DNA from: a virus
Length of the DNA stretch: 64,000 nt
Reading direction: 5' to 3' (one strand)
IMG/VR virus record: IMGVR_UViG_3300032245_000902
Span: 26,916 to 90,915 of that record
Shown one piece after another: positions 56,593-63,784 of the stretch (positions are counted from its first letter, which is position 1; every line of letters starts with the position of its first letter). Below the pieces are notes generated by a model, which saw only the letters and a program-made list of their open reading frames with translations, did not search any database and was not told the origin of the DNA. The translations under genes were made by a program, and so were the position numbers.

Positions 56593-57188
56593 GCGATACA
56601 ATTATATTTGATACAGAAGCAGCGGTACAAAATAAACCGTTAATGCAACAGGTAAAAACATTTACATTGGTACCAGAAAATCATCCAGCATTATATGAGG
56701 TTTTACCAGAATTTGATTTTGTTAATCCACCAGTAAGTCCAAATGAGTTTGCTTCCACATTGGTAGAAACTTGCAAATTAAATAAAGGTCTTGGTTTATC
56801 TGCCAATCAATGTGGATTTAAACATAGAGTATTTGTGATGGGTGCTGGTGATGAATATGTGGCATTTTTTAATCCAAAAGTTATTTCCTTATCGGATGAA
56901 ATGTCATTGATGGATGAAGGATGCCTTTCTTATCCTCTACTGTCATTAAGGATTAGTAGACCGAAAGAAATTATGGTTGAATACCAAGACTTCAATGGAG
57001 AGATTAGAAGTACCAAACTAGTTGGTATATCTGCTCGTTGTTTTCTCCATGAGCTTGACCATATGAATGGAATCGTGTATACTAGTCGTGTTAAACCTTT
57101 GGCGTTTCAGGTAGCCATGAAGAAAAGAGATAAACTCTTTAAGATGGTTAAGAAGATGCAGAAAAATTTGAGTAAGATTAAAAAATAA
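56589..57188 (+). CDS. def: Peptide deformylase
   Basis: 199 residues with all three active-site motifs: GLGLSANQ (67-74), EGCLS (110-114; metal ligand C112) and HELDH (154-158; metal-binding histidines and catalytic glutamate). It removes formyl groups from nascent proteins. Phage-encoded deformylases are known in T4-like cyanophages. This copy has a longer N-terminal region (about 60 residues before motif 1) and a lysine-rich C-terminal extension compared with minimal phage forms. It overlaps gp46 by 4 bases and shares a base with the following DruA-like gene. Confidence 0.95.
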   Translation: MSDTIIFDTEAAVQNKPLMQQVKTFTLVPENHPALYEVLPEFDFVNPPVSPNEFASTLVETCKLNKGLGLSANQCGFKHRVFVMGAGDEYVAFFNPKVISLSDEMSLMDEGCLSYPLLSLRISRPKEIMVEYQDFNGEIRSTKLVGISARCFLHELDHMNGIVYTSRVKPLAFQVAMKKRDKLFKMVKKMQKNLSKIKK

Positions 57189-58453
57189 TGGCAACACCTA
57201 TAGAATTCGTTGAGAAACAATGGCAAGACTGGCAAGATAAAAATCCTGCCGAAAAGTTTGACCATATCGATGAAGATAATATGAAAGAAGTCCTGATTAA
57301 GGATTTGACATATGCTTCTCAAATGGATGTTCGTGAATATACTTTATATCAAAAATGGTGTGAAGTAAAAGAAAGATATCCTGTTCATGAAGTGTCTACC
57401 TTGTTTGGTACTGAAGTTCAAATGGTGGATCCTGAACAAAAGAAACTAGTTGATAAAGTTAAATCAAACTTTTGGGTACCACAATCACCTGATGATTATG
57501 AAAATTTAAAACCTGTTATGGTTTTATCAAATGGTCCTGATGCCGAAAGATGGAATGCCATACGCACTTTTTCTTCCACTATGAAGAATAATAGTAACAT
57601 TGGTCGTAACTTGTTTTATGTTTTAACTGATGAGGTAACAGGCAAATACCTTGGTGTTATCTGTATCTCCTCAGACTTTCTGGACTTGACTCCGAGAGAT
57701 AACGCCATCGGATGGTCGAGAGATGTTAAGACACAGCAACACATGATTAATCACACCGCAATTGGATCCACCATCGTTCCGTTACAACCATTGGGTTTTA
57801 ATTACATGGGTGGTAAGTTACTTGCCTTAATGTGTTTATCTGATACAGTTCAAAAAGATTGGAAGCGTCAATATGGAGACACTCTTGTTGGGGTTACTAC
57901 AACGTCACTCTATGGAAAAACAAAAGTTGGAGGCCTCTCGCAGTATGATGGCCTTGAACATTGGAATCCTATGGGTTTTTCTTCTGGTTCTGTGGCTTTC
58001 GAACCAAGTCGAGCAACTAAAAAAATAGTATTTGATTGGATTAAAGAGAATCATACTCGTAAATATTTTGAATGGTGGGAAGCCAAGAATACCCAAGGTC
58101 TTCCACTCAAGCGTGACCATAAGAACCGTTCTTTAAATTTTGCATATTCTAAATTGCAAATACCAAAAGAATTGATTCGTACCGAACACCAACGTGGCAT
58201 TTATTTTAGTCCACTCTATAACAACACTAATGAATTTCTCCGCAAGGAGATTACTGATTCTGAACTGGTAAAGTCGTTTGATACCAGTGAAGAAACCCTT
58301 GCTAATATTTGGAAAAGCAAATATGCTAAGGGTCGTATTAGGCAATTACAGAAAAAGAATACCGTTTCATACGATTCTTTATTCTATGATGACCTAATAT
58401 ACTTGTCTTGGGAAGATACCAAGGCAAAGTATTTGCCACAAGTTGGCAGATAA
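57188..58453 (+). CDS. DUF4338 / DruA-like protein
   Basis: 421 residues. The core from about residue 110 resembles the DUF4338 (DruA) family: MVLSNGPDAERWNAIRTFSS, SNIGRNLFYVLTDEVTGKYL, GVICISSDFLDLTPRDNAIG, an IGSTIVPLQPLGFNYMGGKL-LALMCLSD segment and DWKRQYGDTLVGVTTTSLYG followed by GLEHWNPMGFSSG. In bacteria this family includes DruA of the Druantia anti-phage system, whose reaction is not known to me. An extra N-terminal about 100 residues and a basic C-terminal third (YAKGRIRQLQKKNTV) are specific here. It follows def with a TAATG overlap, so it may act on DNA in replication or as a counter-defence or superinfection factor (inference). Confidence 0.65.
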   Translation: MATPIEFVEKQWQDWQDKNPAEKFDHIDEDNMKEVLIKDLTYASQMDVREYTLYQKWCEVKERYPVHEVSTLFGTEVQMVDPEQKKLVDKVKSNFWVPQSPDDYENLKPVMVLSNGPDAERWNAIRTFSSTMKNNSNIGRNLFYVLTDEVTGKYLGVICISSDFLDLTPRDNAIGWSRDVKTQQHMINHTAIGSTIVPLQPLGFNYMGGKLLALMCLSDTVQKDWKRQYGDTLVGVTTTSLYGKTKVGGLSQYDGLEHWNPMGFSSGSVAFEPSRATKKIVFDWIKENHTRKYFEWWEAKNTQGLPLKRDHKNRSLNFAYSKLQIPKELIRTEHQRGIYFSPLYNNTNEFLRKEITDSELVKSFDTSEETLANIWKSKYAKGRIRQLQKKNTVSYDSLFYDDLIYLSWEDTKAKYLPQVGR

Positions 58454-58474
58454 TCAAGTATACCGCAAATATGC

Positions 58475-58503
58475 TTGACACACACACTACATAATGATAT
58501 ACT
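58475..58503 (+). promoter_or_regulatory. Strong sigma-70 promoter upstream of HTH gene
   Basis: Perfect TTGACA (58475-58480), exact 17-base spacer, and TATACT (58498-58503). The predicted transcript begins near 58510 and starts almost directly with a CTCGT/ACGAG hairpin at 58511-58531. Confidence 0.9.
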
Positions 58504-58510
58504 ATGTGGA

Positions 58511-58531
58511 CTCGTTGAAGATGTTGACGAG
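58511..58531 (+). promoter_or_regulatory. 5'-terminal hairpin in HTH gene leader
   Basis: Stem CTCGT/ACGAG with an 11-base loop, starting at the predicted +1/+2 of the transcript from the 58475 promoter. It may stabilise the mRNA 5' end or serve as a binding site for a repressor protein; stem is short. Confidence 0.45.
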
Positions 58532-58565
58532 ATTTTATTATTAACTTTACTATGGAGTATTAAAA

Positions 58566-58835
58566 ATGGCTAAATTATCAGCTAAAGAAAAAATGTTGAA
58601 CGCTTTGACACAAACAGAAGGTTACAACACATTCACAACCAAACAAGCTCAACGCCGTTTTGGTATCACTAATGTTTCTGCTCGCATCTCTGAGTTGCGC
58701 CAAGAAGGTTACGCAATCTATGGTAACAAGAAAAACATCGGTGGCGAAGTGCAGACTGTGTATCGTTTAGGTACACCAAGCAAGTCTTTCAAAGCTCAAT
58801 GCCGTGCTAACGGTGTTCGTGTTCAGTCAGTTTAA
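58566..58835 (+). CDS. Small helix-turn-helix protein
   Basis: 89 residues. Residues about 20-75 form a winged-helix-like HTH: FTTKQAQRRFGITNVSARIS-ELRQEGYAI as the two helices and a short wing (YGNKKNIGGEVQTVYRLG). It resembles HTH_39-type DNA-binding domains of phages. The protein is basic and codons are C-rich relative to neighbours (AAC, CGC), suggesting high expression. It has its own strong sigma-70 promoter with a hairpin leader and its own terminator, a monocistronic early unit. Likely a DNA-binding regulator or nucleoid-associated protein; target unknown. Confidence 0.75.
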   Translation: MAKLSAKEKMLNALTQTEGYNTFTTKQAQRRFGITNVSARISELRQEGYAIYGNKKNIGGEVQTVYRLGTPSKSFKAQCRANGVRVQSV

Positions 58836-58850
58836 TCTGATTTGATGTGA

Positions 58851-58884
58851 GGGGTTTCCACGAAAGTGGTTACCCCTTTTTTTT
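58851..58884 (+). terminator. Rho-independent terminator after HTH gene
   Basis: GGGGT..CCAC stem paired with GTGG..ACCCC around a GAAA loop, with a small internal mismatch, followed by eight T. It closes the monocistronic HTH transcript. Confidence 0.92.
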
Positions 58885-58900
58885 ATTTTTCGGAGAACAA

Positions 58901-59719
58901 ATGGAAATTTCAATTAAAAAAGAAGAACTACAAACAAAAAGCCTATTTGTCGCCACACCAATGTATGGCGGTATGAATCATGGTCTATACATGAAGGCCT
59001 GTTTAGATTTACAAGGATTATGTTTTCAATATGGCATTCAGATTAAATTTTCATTTCTTTTCAATGAATCATTAATTACTCGTGCAAGAAACTATTTGGT
59101 CGATGAATTTATTCACCGTTCAGGCTGCACACATATGCTATTTCTAGATTCTGATATCTCATTTAATCCACAAGATGTAATTGCTTTATTGGCACTCGAC
59201 AAGGAAGTTTCAGGTGGTCCATATCCAAAGAAAGCAATCAAATGGAAATCAGTTAAGAAAGCGTTAGAAAGAAATCCCGATATCGAATCACAAACACTAG
59301 AAAAAGTTACTGGTGATTATGTGTTTAATCCTGTCAAAGGCACCGCACAGTTTTCAGTAACACAACCATTGGAAGTATTAGAAATTGGTACTGGATTCAT
59401 GATGATTAAACGTGAAGTGTTTGCCAAAATGGAGCAAGCATATCCAATGATTCGATACAAACCAGACCATGTTGGCCAAGCGAATTTCGATGGCACACGA
59501 TACATTCATGCGTTCTTTGATACGGTTATTGATACAAAAGATAGTATTGTTGGTGGCGGCTCGGATCGTTACCTATCAGAAGATTATATGTTCTGTCAGA
59601 TGTGGCGTAAGATGGGTGGTTCAATCTGGTTATGTCCATGGATGAGAACATCACATATTGGCACCTATCACTTCCAAGGAGATATGCCAGCTGTTGCTAA
59701 TTATGTTGGAGAAATGTAA
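58901..59719 (+). CDS. GT-A-type glycosyltransferase
   Basis: 272 residues from the ATG at 58901, chosen for its CGGAGAA site; the in-frame extension upstream runs through the terminator. The fold signals are LFVATPMYGGMNHGLYMKAC, ARNYLVDEFIHRSGCTHMLF and LDSDISFNPQDV, where D-S-D is the metal/nucleotide-sugar motif of GT-A enzymes. Then follow EIGTGFMMIKREVFAKM and a C-terminal WLCPWMRTSHIGTYHFQGD with a conserved histidine. Such enzymes occur in T4-like phages and may glucosylate DNA bases, phage proteins or host glycans. Placement among early genes rather than fibre genes favours a DNA or host target, but this is not shown. Confidence 0.75.
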   Translation: MEISIKKEELQTKSLFVATPMYGGMNHGLYMKACLDLQGLCFQYGIQIKFSFLFNESLITRARNYLVDEFIHRSGCTHMLFLDSDISFNPQDVIALLALDKEVSGGPYPKKAIKWKSVKKALERNPDIESQTLEKVTGDYVFNPVKGTAQFSVTQPLEVLEIGTGFMMIKREVFAKMEQAYPMIRYKPDHVGQANFDGTRYIHAFFDTVIDTKDSIVGGGSDRYLSEDYMFCQMWRKMGGSIWLCPWMRTSHIGTYHFQGDMPAVANYVGEM

Positions 59720-60069
59720 TGAACAAATTTGTTGAAGAAGCGCCTTATCATCCAGGATACGAAGATGCTGTAATCGACAACAAAGGTCGTAAATTTGATG
59801 GCGGTAAATTAGAATATGGTTTAGTTCCACCACTTGCTTTAAAATCTCTTGCAGAAGTTTTAACTTTTGGTGCTCAAAAATATGAGAGAGATAATTGGCA
59901 AAAAGTACCTGATTCAAAGCGTAGATATTTTGATGCCTTACAACGCCATGTATGGGCTTGGAAAGAAGGCGAGAAGTTTGATACCGAATCTGGACTACAT
60001 CACTTGGCACACGCCATGTGTTGTTTAATGTTTTTATATGAACATGATGTTAAGTATTCCAAAGAATAA
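59719..60069 (+). CDS. dATP/dGTP diphosphohydrolase-like protein (DUF5664)
   Basis: 116 residues. The pattern RKFDGGKLEYGLVPPLALKS, LAEVLTFGAQKYERDNWQKV, RYFDALQRHVWAWKEGEKFD and ESGLHHLAHAMCCLMFLYEH matches the phage dATP/dGTP diphosphohydrolase N-terminal family. Members are related to MazG-like all-alpha pyrophosphatases that trim deoxynucleotide pools; whether this single-domain form is active is unknown. It shares one base with the glycosyltransferase stop (TAATG). A role in dNTP control beside the replication genes fits the context. Confidence 0.8.
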   Translation: MNKFVEEAPYHPGYEDAVIDNKGRKFDGGKLEYGLVPPLALKSLAEVLTFGAQKYERDNWQKVPDSKRRYFDALQRHVWAWKEGEKFDTESGLHHLAHAMCCLMFLYEHDVKYSKE

Positions 60070-60070
60070 C

Positions 60071-60099
60071 TTGACTTCTATTTTAGAATGTAGTATGAT
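60071..60099 (+). promoter_or_regulatory. Sigma-70 promoter upstream of gp45
   Basis: TTGACT (60071-60076), exact 17-base spacer and TATGAT (60094-60099). It lies right after the upstream stop and 30 bases before the gp45 ATG at 60129, giving the clamp operon its own start. Confidence 0.85.
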
Positions 60100-60128
60100 A
60101 AAAGGACTTTTACATAATGGAGAATCAA

Positions 60129-60803
60129 ATGAAGTTAACCAGTGAAACACTATCCGTATTAAAAAACTTTGCCAGTATCAATCAAGGCATTGAGTTTAAA
60201 AAAGGCAATACAATTCGTACCATGTCATCCGGCAAAACTGTTCTTGCCAAAGCCACTCTGAAAGATGATTTTCCACAAGACTTTTGTGTGTATGATTTGA
60301 ATCAGTTTTTGTCGGTACATTCAATGTTCGATAATACCGAAATTGAATTTGATGATAAGAATGTTATCTTTAAAAGCGGTACTAAAAAATCCACTAAGTA
60401 TCGTAAGACAGCAAAAGAAATGATTGTGACCGCACCAGACAAAGAATTATCTTTGCCATCGGTTGATGTTACTTTCACTCTCACCAAAGAAGATTTCTCT
60501 GATTTGTTAAAGATTGCCTCTATTCTTCAATCACCTCATATTGCAGTTGAATCACAAGGTGATAAGATTTCTTTGACTACTTTCAATGCCAAAGATGATT
60601 CAGCACATACCAACTCTATTGAAGTTGGTGAAGGCAATGGCAAGAACTTCAAGATGGTGTTTTTGACAGACAATCTTAAAATGATTCCGGGTGGTTATGA
60701 TGTTGAAATCTCTGCTAAAGGATTGGCTACATTCAAAAATAAATCTGTTGATATTCAATATTGGGTTGCAACCGAATCCAAAGAATCTAAATTTGAAGGA
60801 TAA
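60129..60803 (+). CDS. gp45: Sliding clamp gp45
   Basis: 224 residues from the ATG at 60129 (T4 gp45 is 228). This start is preferred over an in-frame ATG 12 bases upstream because GGAG is correctly placed and MKLTSETLSVLKNFASINQG aligns to T4 MKLSKDTTALLKNFATINSG. The rest follows the clamp fold: VYDLNQFLSVHSMF, LTKEDFSDLLKIASILQSPH and KMIPGGYDVEISAKGLATFK. It tethers the polymerase and also activates gp55-dependent late transcription, linking replication to the late boxes of the structural region. Confidence 0.94.
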   Translation: MKLTSETLSVLKNFASINQGIEFKKGNTIRTMSSGKTVLAKATLKDDFPQDFCVYDLNQFLSVHSMFDNTEIEFDDKNVIFKSGTKKSTKYRKTAKEMIVTAPDKELSLPSVDVTFTLTKEDFSDLLKIASILQSPHIAVESQGDKISLTTFNAKDDSAHTNSIEVGEGNGKNFKMVFLTDNLKMIPGGYDVEISAKGLATFKNKSVDIQYWVATESKESKFEG

Positions 60804-60805
60804 TT

Positions 60806-60997
60806 ATGTTAGTATATTTTACTGATGCAACCAACCAACAAAAAGTTGCCATTAATCCAAGATATGTTGTAGTTGTATTTGTTTTGCCTGACGGTGAAAT
60901 GAAAGGCAAAACAGTTGTTGGATTAACTAACGGTAATATCGTTGTAGAAGAATCACAAATTGATGTTGTTGGTATTCTGCAAGGCCAAATTGAGTAG
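60806..60997 (+). CDS. Small conserved protein between gp45 and gp44
   Basis: 63 residues. It begins two bases after the gp45 stop and reads as a compact beta protein (VYFTDATNQQKVAINPRYVV, VVFVLPDGEMKGKTVVGLTN, NIVVEESQIDVVGILQG). Small genes of this size lie between clamp and loader in related phages. It has no catalytic motif. It could be a tiny SH3-like or clamp-associated protein; no function is known to me. Confidence 0.6.
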   Translation: MLVYFTDATNQQKVAINPRYVVVVFVLPDGEMKGKTVVGLTNGNIVVEESQIDVVGILQGQIE

Positions 60998-61019
60998 TAT
61001 TTTTGTTGTATATTATATT
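60990..61019 (+). promoter_or_regulatory. Possible weak sigma-70 promoter upstream of gp44
   Basis: TTGAGT (60990-60995) and TATATT (61014-61019) with an 18-base spacer, 14 bases before the gp44 ATG. Weaker than the other promoters in this region and leaving a very short leader. Confidence 0.3.
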
Positions 61020-61033
61020 ATGGAGTATGTGAA

Positions 61034-61966
61034 ATGGAACATTTATTATGGGTCGAAAAGTATCGACCAGCTAGAATAGAAGATTGTATTCTTCCGGATG
61101 CGCTCAAAGAAACTTTTCAGGAGTTCGTTAAAAGAAAAGAAATACCAAATCTTCTTTTATCTGGTACAGCAGGTGTTGGAAAAACAACAGTTGCTAAAGC
61201 ATTGTGTAATGAGGTTGGTTGCGATTACATTATCATCAATGGCTCTGATGAGTCTGGCATTGATGTCCTTCGCAACAAAATTAAAAACTATGCTTCATCA
61301 GTTTCTCTTATGGGCGGTAGAAAGGTTGTTATCATTGATGAGGCCGACTATCTTAATCCTAATTCAACTCAACCTGCATTGCGTGGAGCTATTGAAGAAT
61401 TTGCATCAAACTGCTCATTCATCTTCACTTGCAATTTCAAAAATCGGATTATCGATCCGATCCACTCTCGTTGTTCTGTTATCGATTTTAAAATCAACGG
61501 TTCTAAACCAAAACTGGCGGCACAACTTTTCAAAAGAGTTGAGAACATCCTTTCACAAGAAGGCATCACATACGATAAAGAAGTCGTTGCAGCCGTCATC
61601 ACAAAACACTTTCCAGACAATCGTAGGATTCTTAATGAACTTCAGCGATACTCAATTTCTGGTACAATTGATAAAGGTATTCTTGGTAGTGTTAGTGATA
61701 TACAACTTGCTGATTTAATCCAAGCTCTCAAAGATAAAGATTTTGCCTCAGCCAGAAAATGGGTCACAAACAATCTTGATAACGACCCAGCCAGAATATT
61801 CCGAAAATTATACGACAGTTTATATGAACCGTTAAAATCACAATCTGTTCCACAATTGGTCTTGATTCTTGCTAAGTATCAATACCAGGCAGCTTTTGTT
61901 GCTGATGCGGAGATTAATCTGATTGCTTGTTTGACAGAGATTATGGTGGATTGTGAGTTTAAATAA
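61034..61966 (+). CDS. gp44: Clamp loader large subunit gp44
   Basis: 310 residues (T4 gp44 is 319). AAA+ ATPase: N-terminal LLWVEKYRPARIEDCILPD, Walker A GTAGVGKT (44-51), Walker B VIIDEAD (99-105) and the S-R-C motif (145-147) characteristic of clamp loader subunits. Four gp44 with one gp62 load the gp45 clamp onto primer-template DNA. Encoded directly upstream of gp62 with a TAATG overlap. Confidence 0.96.
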   Translation: MEHLLWVEKYRPARIEDCILPDALKETFQEFVKRKEIPNLLLSGTAGVGKTTVAKALCNEVGCDYIIINGSDESGIDVLRNKIKNYASSVSLMGGRKVVIIDEADYLNPNSTQPALRGAIEEFASNCSFIFTCNFKNRIIDPIHSRCSVIDFKINGSKPKLAAQLFKRVENILSQEGITYDKEVVAAVITKHFPDNRRILNELQRYSISGTIDKGILGSVSDIQLADLIQALKDKDFASARKWVTNNLDNDPARIFRKLYDSLYEPLKSQSVPQLVLILAKYQYQAAFVADAEINLIACLTEIMVDCEFK

Positions 61967-62349
61967 TGCCGGATCTGTTCAAGGAGATTATACCCTCAAT
62001 ACTTCAAACTAAGAAGTCTGTAATACACGATGACATTGATGCAAAAGACTATACTCCTTTTGTGGTCAATCGTGCCTTATCATACCATATGGACTGTGTT
62101 CTATATGCCAACGAGATGAACCTTCATCCAGAGTTGGAAAAAGACCTTCAATATCAATATCTTCTAAATACCATCAGGTCAATGAAACGGAAATTTCAAC
62201 CGTGGCAGAAATCAGAGACCGATAAGAACATAGATTGCGTAAAAACCTACTTCGGTTACTCTAACCAGAAGGCTAAGGAAGCTTTGCGTATTCTTAATGA
62301 TGAACAAATCGCTGAAATAAAAAGAAGAACAGATAAAGGCGGAACATGA
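61966..62349 (+). CDS. gp62: Clamp loader small subunit gp62
   Basis: 127 residues, shorter than T4 gp62 (187). The family signature YTPFVVNRALSYHMDCVLYA and NEMNLHPELEKDLQYQYLLN is clear, as is the C-terminal YFGYSNQKAKEALRILNDEQ, conserved in aquatic T4-like phages. It is the non-ATPase subunit of the clamp loader. It shares one base with the gp44 stop and overlaps regA by 4 bases, making a coupled trio gp44-gp62-regA. Confidence 0.93.
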   Translation: MPDLFKEIIPSILQTKKSVIHDDIDAKDYTPFVVNRALSYHMDCVLYANEMNLHPELEKDLQYQYLLNTIRSMKRKFQPWQKSETDKNIDCVKTYFGYSNQKAKEALRILNDEQIAEIKRRTDKGGT

Positions 62350-62753
62350 TTAACATTACTGATTTAGTTGAAGTGACTTTGAATGAGAATGATGATTTTC
62401 TCAAAGTCCGTGAAACTCTTACACGCATTGGTGTGGCATCTAAAAAAGACCAAACCTTATTTCAATCGTGCCATATACTACACAAAAGAGGTCAATACTA
62501 TATTGTCCACTTTAAAGAGTTGTTTGCCCTTGATGGTAAACCAACCGACATTACCGAAAATGACTTATCTCGTAGGAATGCCATTGTGAAGTTACTGGAA
62601 GATTGGGGTTTGATAACTGTTGTGCGGAAACAACAAATTGAAAACCCACCACCAATTTTTCTAAGCCAAATTAAAATTCTTTCACATAAAGAGAAAGATG
62701 ACTGGCAATTAGTACCAAAATACAATATTGGTAAAAAACCAGGGGCCTATTAA
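62346..62753 (+). CDS. regA: Translational repressor RegA
   Basis: 135 residues (T4 RegA is 122). Alignment to T4 is easy: FLKVRETLTRIGVASKKDQT (T4 FLKVKETLTRMGIANNKDKV), FQSCHILHKRGQYYIVHFKE, LLEDWGLI and a final WQLVPKYNIGKK. RegA binds initiation regions of early mRNAs, including in T4 those of gp45, gp44 and its own gene, repressing translation. It is the last gene of the clamp operon and faces the convergent phoH gene over a shared terminator. Confidence 0.96.
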   Translation: MINITDLVEVTLNENDDFLKVRETLTRIGVASKKDQTLFQSCHILHKRGQYYIVHFKELFALDGKPTDITENDLSRRNAIVKLLEDWGLITVVRKQQIENPPPIFLSQIKILSHKEKDDWQLVPKYNIGKKPGAY

Positions 62754-62764
62754 CCCCCGGTTTT
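62739..62764. terminator. Bidirectional terminator between regA and phoH
   Basis: Stem CCaGGGG/CCCCcGG with an 8-base loop; TTTTATT follows on the plus strand and a run of A precedes it (GTAAAAAACC), giving a U-tract for the minus strand as well. It overlaps the ends of both convergent genes. Confidence 0.82.
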
Positions 62765-63518
62765 ATTCATTATCTTCGTATTTGAGTTTTGCTAGAATAT
62801 ATTCTTTTACTAAACTACTTCTGACAATATCTTCTGCCGTAAACTCAATTCGAGTAAAGGCACTCATGTGCATGGCAATATCAAAGAATCTCAAGATGCC
62901 TGTCATATCGTTTTTTTTCTTGTTCAAGTCGGTCTGACGATAATCTCCACACCATAGAATTTTAGAACGATAACCTACACGGGTCATTACGGTATCAATT
63001 TCTTCAAAGGTCAAGTTCTGCATTTCATCTACAATGATGATCGCATCATCGAATGACATACCACGAATGAATGATGTAGAAATAAATTCAATATGTCCTT
63101 GTTCTGTCAATCGTTGATAAGCATCTTTACGACCAAATAAGGTTTCACAAATTTGTTGGTATGGTTGTTGAAAAATTTCCATCTTCTCCGTTACATCACC
63201 GGGTAAATGTCCAATTTCTCTTGATTGTACCGCAGAACGAACAATAATTATTTTATTGAACGGGTTTGATTTATCTAAAACTTCTTCCAAAGCTTTATAC
63301 AAAGCACAGAATGTTTTACCTGTACCTGCAACACCATGTAACGCAACAAAGTAATCACCTTGTTTATATGCATCAAAGAAAATCTTTTGATTATCTGTTA
63401 ATGGTTGAAATGTTTTTAAATCATCAATTCTTATTTTTAATGCATGGGTTTGTTGTTGTAATCTTGGTTCTTTTTCGTGAGTTTGTGTTTCTGGTAAAAC
63501 TCTTTTTTTGGTTGCCAT
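62763..63518 (-). CDS. phoH: PhoH-like ATPase
   Basis: 251 residues on the minus strand, the only convincing gene in that orientation. P-loop NTPase of the PhoH family: Walker A GVAGTGKT (62-69), IIVRSAVQSREIGHLPGDVT with the conserved GxLPGD block (100-110), and Walker B IIIVDE (160-165) followed by MQNLTFEEIDTVMTRVG. PhoH genes are common in marine phages; the reaction is uncertain, with RNA-related or phosphate-stress roles proposed. A GATAAATA late-like box lies upstream on the minus strand. Its orientation, opposite to all neighbours, suggests separate control. Confidence 0.94.
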   Translation of the reverse strand: MATKKRVLPETQTHEKEPRLQQQTHALKIRIDDLKTFQPLTDNQKIFFDAYKQGDYFVALHGVAGTGKTFCALYKALEEVLDKSNPFNKIIIVRSAVQSREIGHLPGDVTEKMEIFQQPYQQICETLFGRKDAYQRLTEQGHIEFISTSFIRGMSFDDAIIIVDEMQNLTFEEIDTVMTRVGYRSKILWCGDYRQTDLNKKKNDMTGILRFFDIAMHMSAFTRIEFTAEDIVRSSLVKEYILAKLKYEDNE

Positions 63519-63564
63519 TAAAAATCTCTAGTGGTTAATTAAACGATACAATGCCTCATAATGG

Positions 63565-63572
63565 TATTTATC
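63565..63572 (-). promoter_or_regulatory. Possible late-type box GATAAATA upstream of phoH
   Basis: One-base variant of TATAAATA on the minus strand, 46 bases before the phoH ATG. A separate TATAAT at 63602-63607 (minus strand) lacks a good -35, so control of phoH is uncertain. Confidence 0.35.
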
Positions 63573-63610
63573 TTGGTATCTTGTGCTTATTAAAATATAC
63601 CATTATACTG

Positions 63611-63639
63611 TTGACTTTTGATATATATAAGTATATACT
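63611..63639 (+). promoter_or_regulatory. Sigma-70 promoter for the hsp20 transcript
   Basis: TTGACT (63611-63616), exact 17-base spacer and TATACT (63634-63639). It lies about 145 bases before the hsp20 start and directly before a multi-hairpin leader. Confidence 0.88.
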
Positions 63640-63640
63640 G

Positions 63641-63761
63641 GCTTCACCTTAGGACCGCTAAGTTTATGAAGCGTTTTAAAGCGGACATGACGTACGATGT
63701 CGCTGGATACCGTAACCAGTATAAACCAGATACGCCTTCGGGGTATCTAAATTTAATGTAA
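63641..63761 (+). ncRNA. Structured leader RNA upstream of hsp20
   Basis: This stretch is richer in G and C than its surroundings and folds by eye into four hairpins: CTTAG/CTAAG at 63648-63662 (extendable by GCTTCA/TGAAGC to 63641-63672), AGCgGACAT/ATGTCGCT at 63680-63704, CTGG/CCAG at 63703-63719, and AGATACgCC/GGGTATCT around a TTCG tetraloop at 63728-63748. No U-tract follows the last, so it is not a simple terminator. A 31-codon ORF (63666-63761, starting MKRFKADMTYDV) runs through it with unusual GCG/ACG/TCG codons. It could be a cis-regulator, a stable small RNA or a leader peptide; I know no matching family. Confidence 0.45.
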
Positions 63762-63784
63762 CTCGCTTAATTAAGGAGAAATCT

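Noticed and set aside
61098-61718. 206-codon plus-strand ORF inside gp44
   Set aside because: Out-of-frame shadow of the clamp loader with Leu/Ser-rich composition and no ribosome binding site.
63666-63761. 31-codon ORF upstream of hsp20 as an ordinary gene
   Set aside because: Codon use differs from neighbours, the ribosome site is weak and the region is better explained by hairpins; kept only as part of the structured leader.
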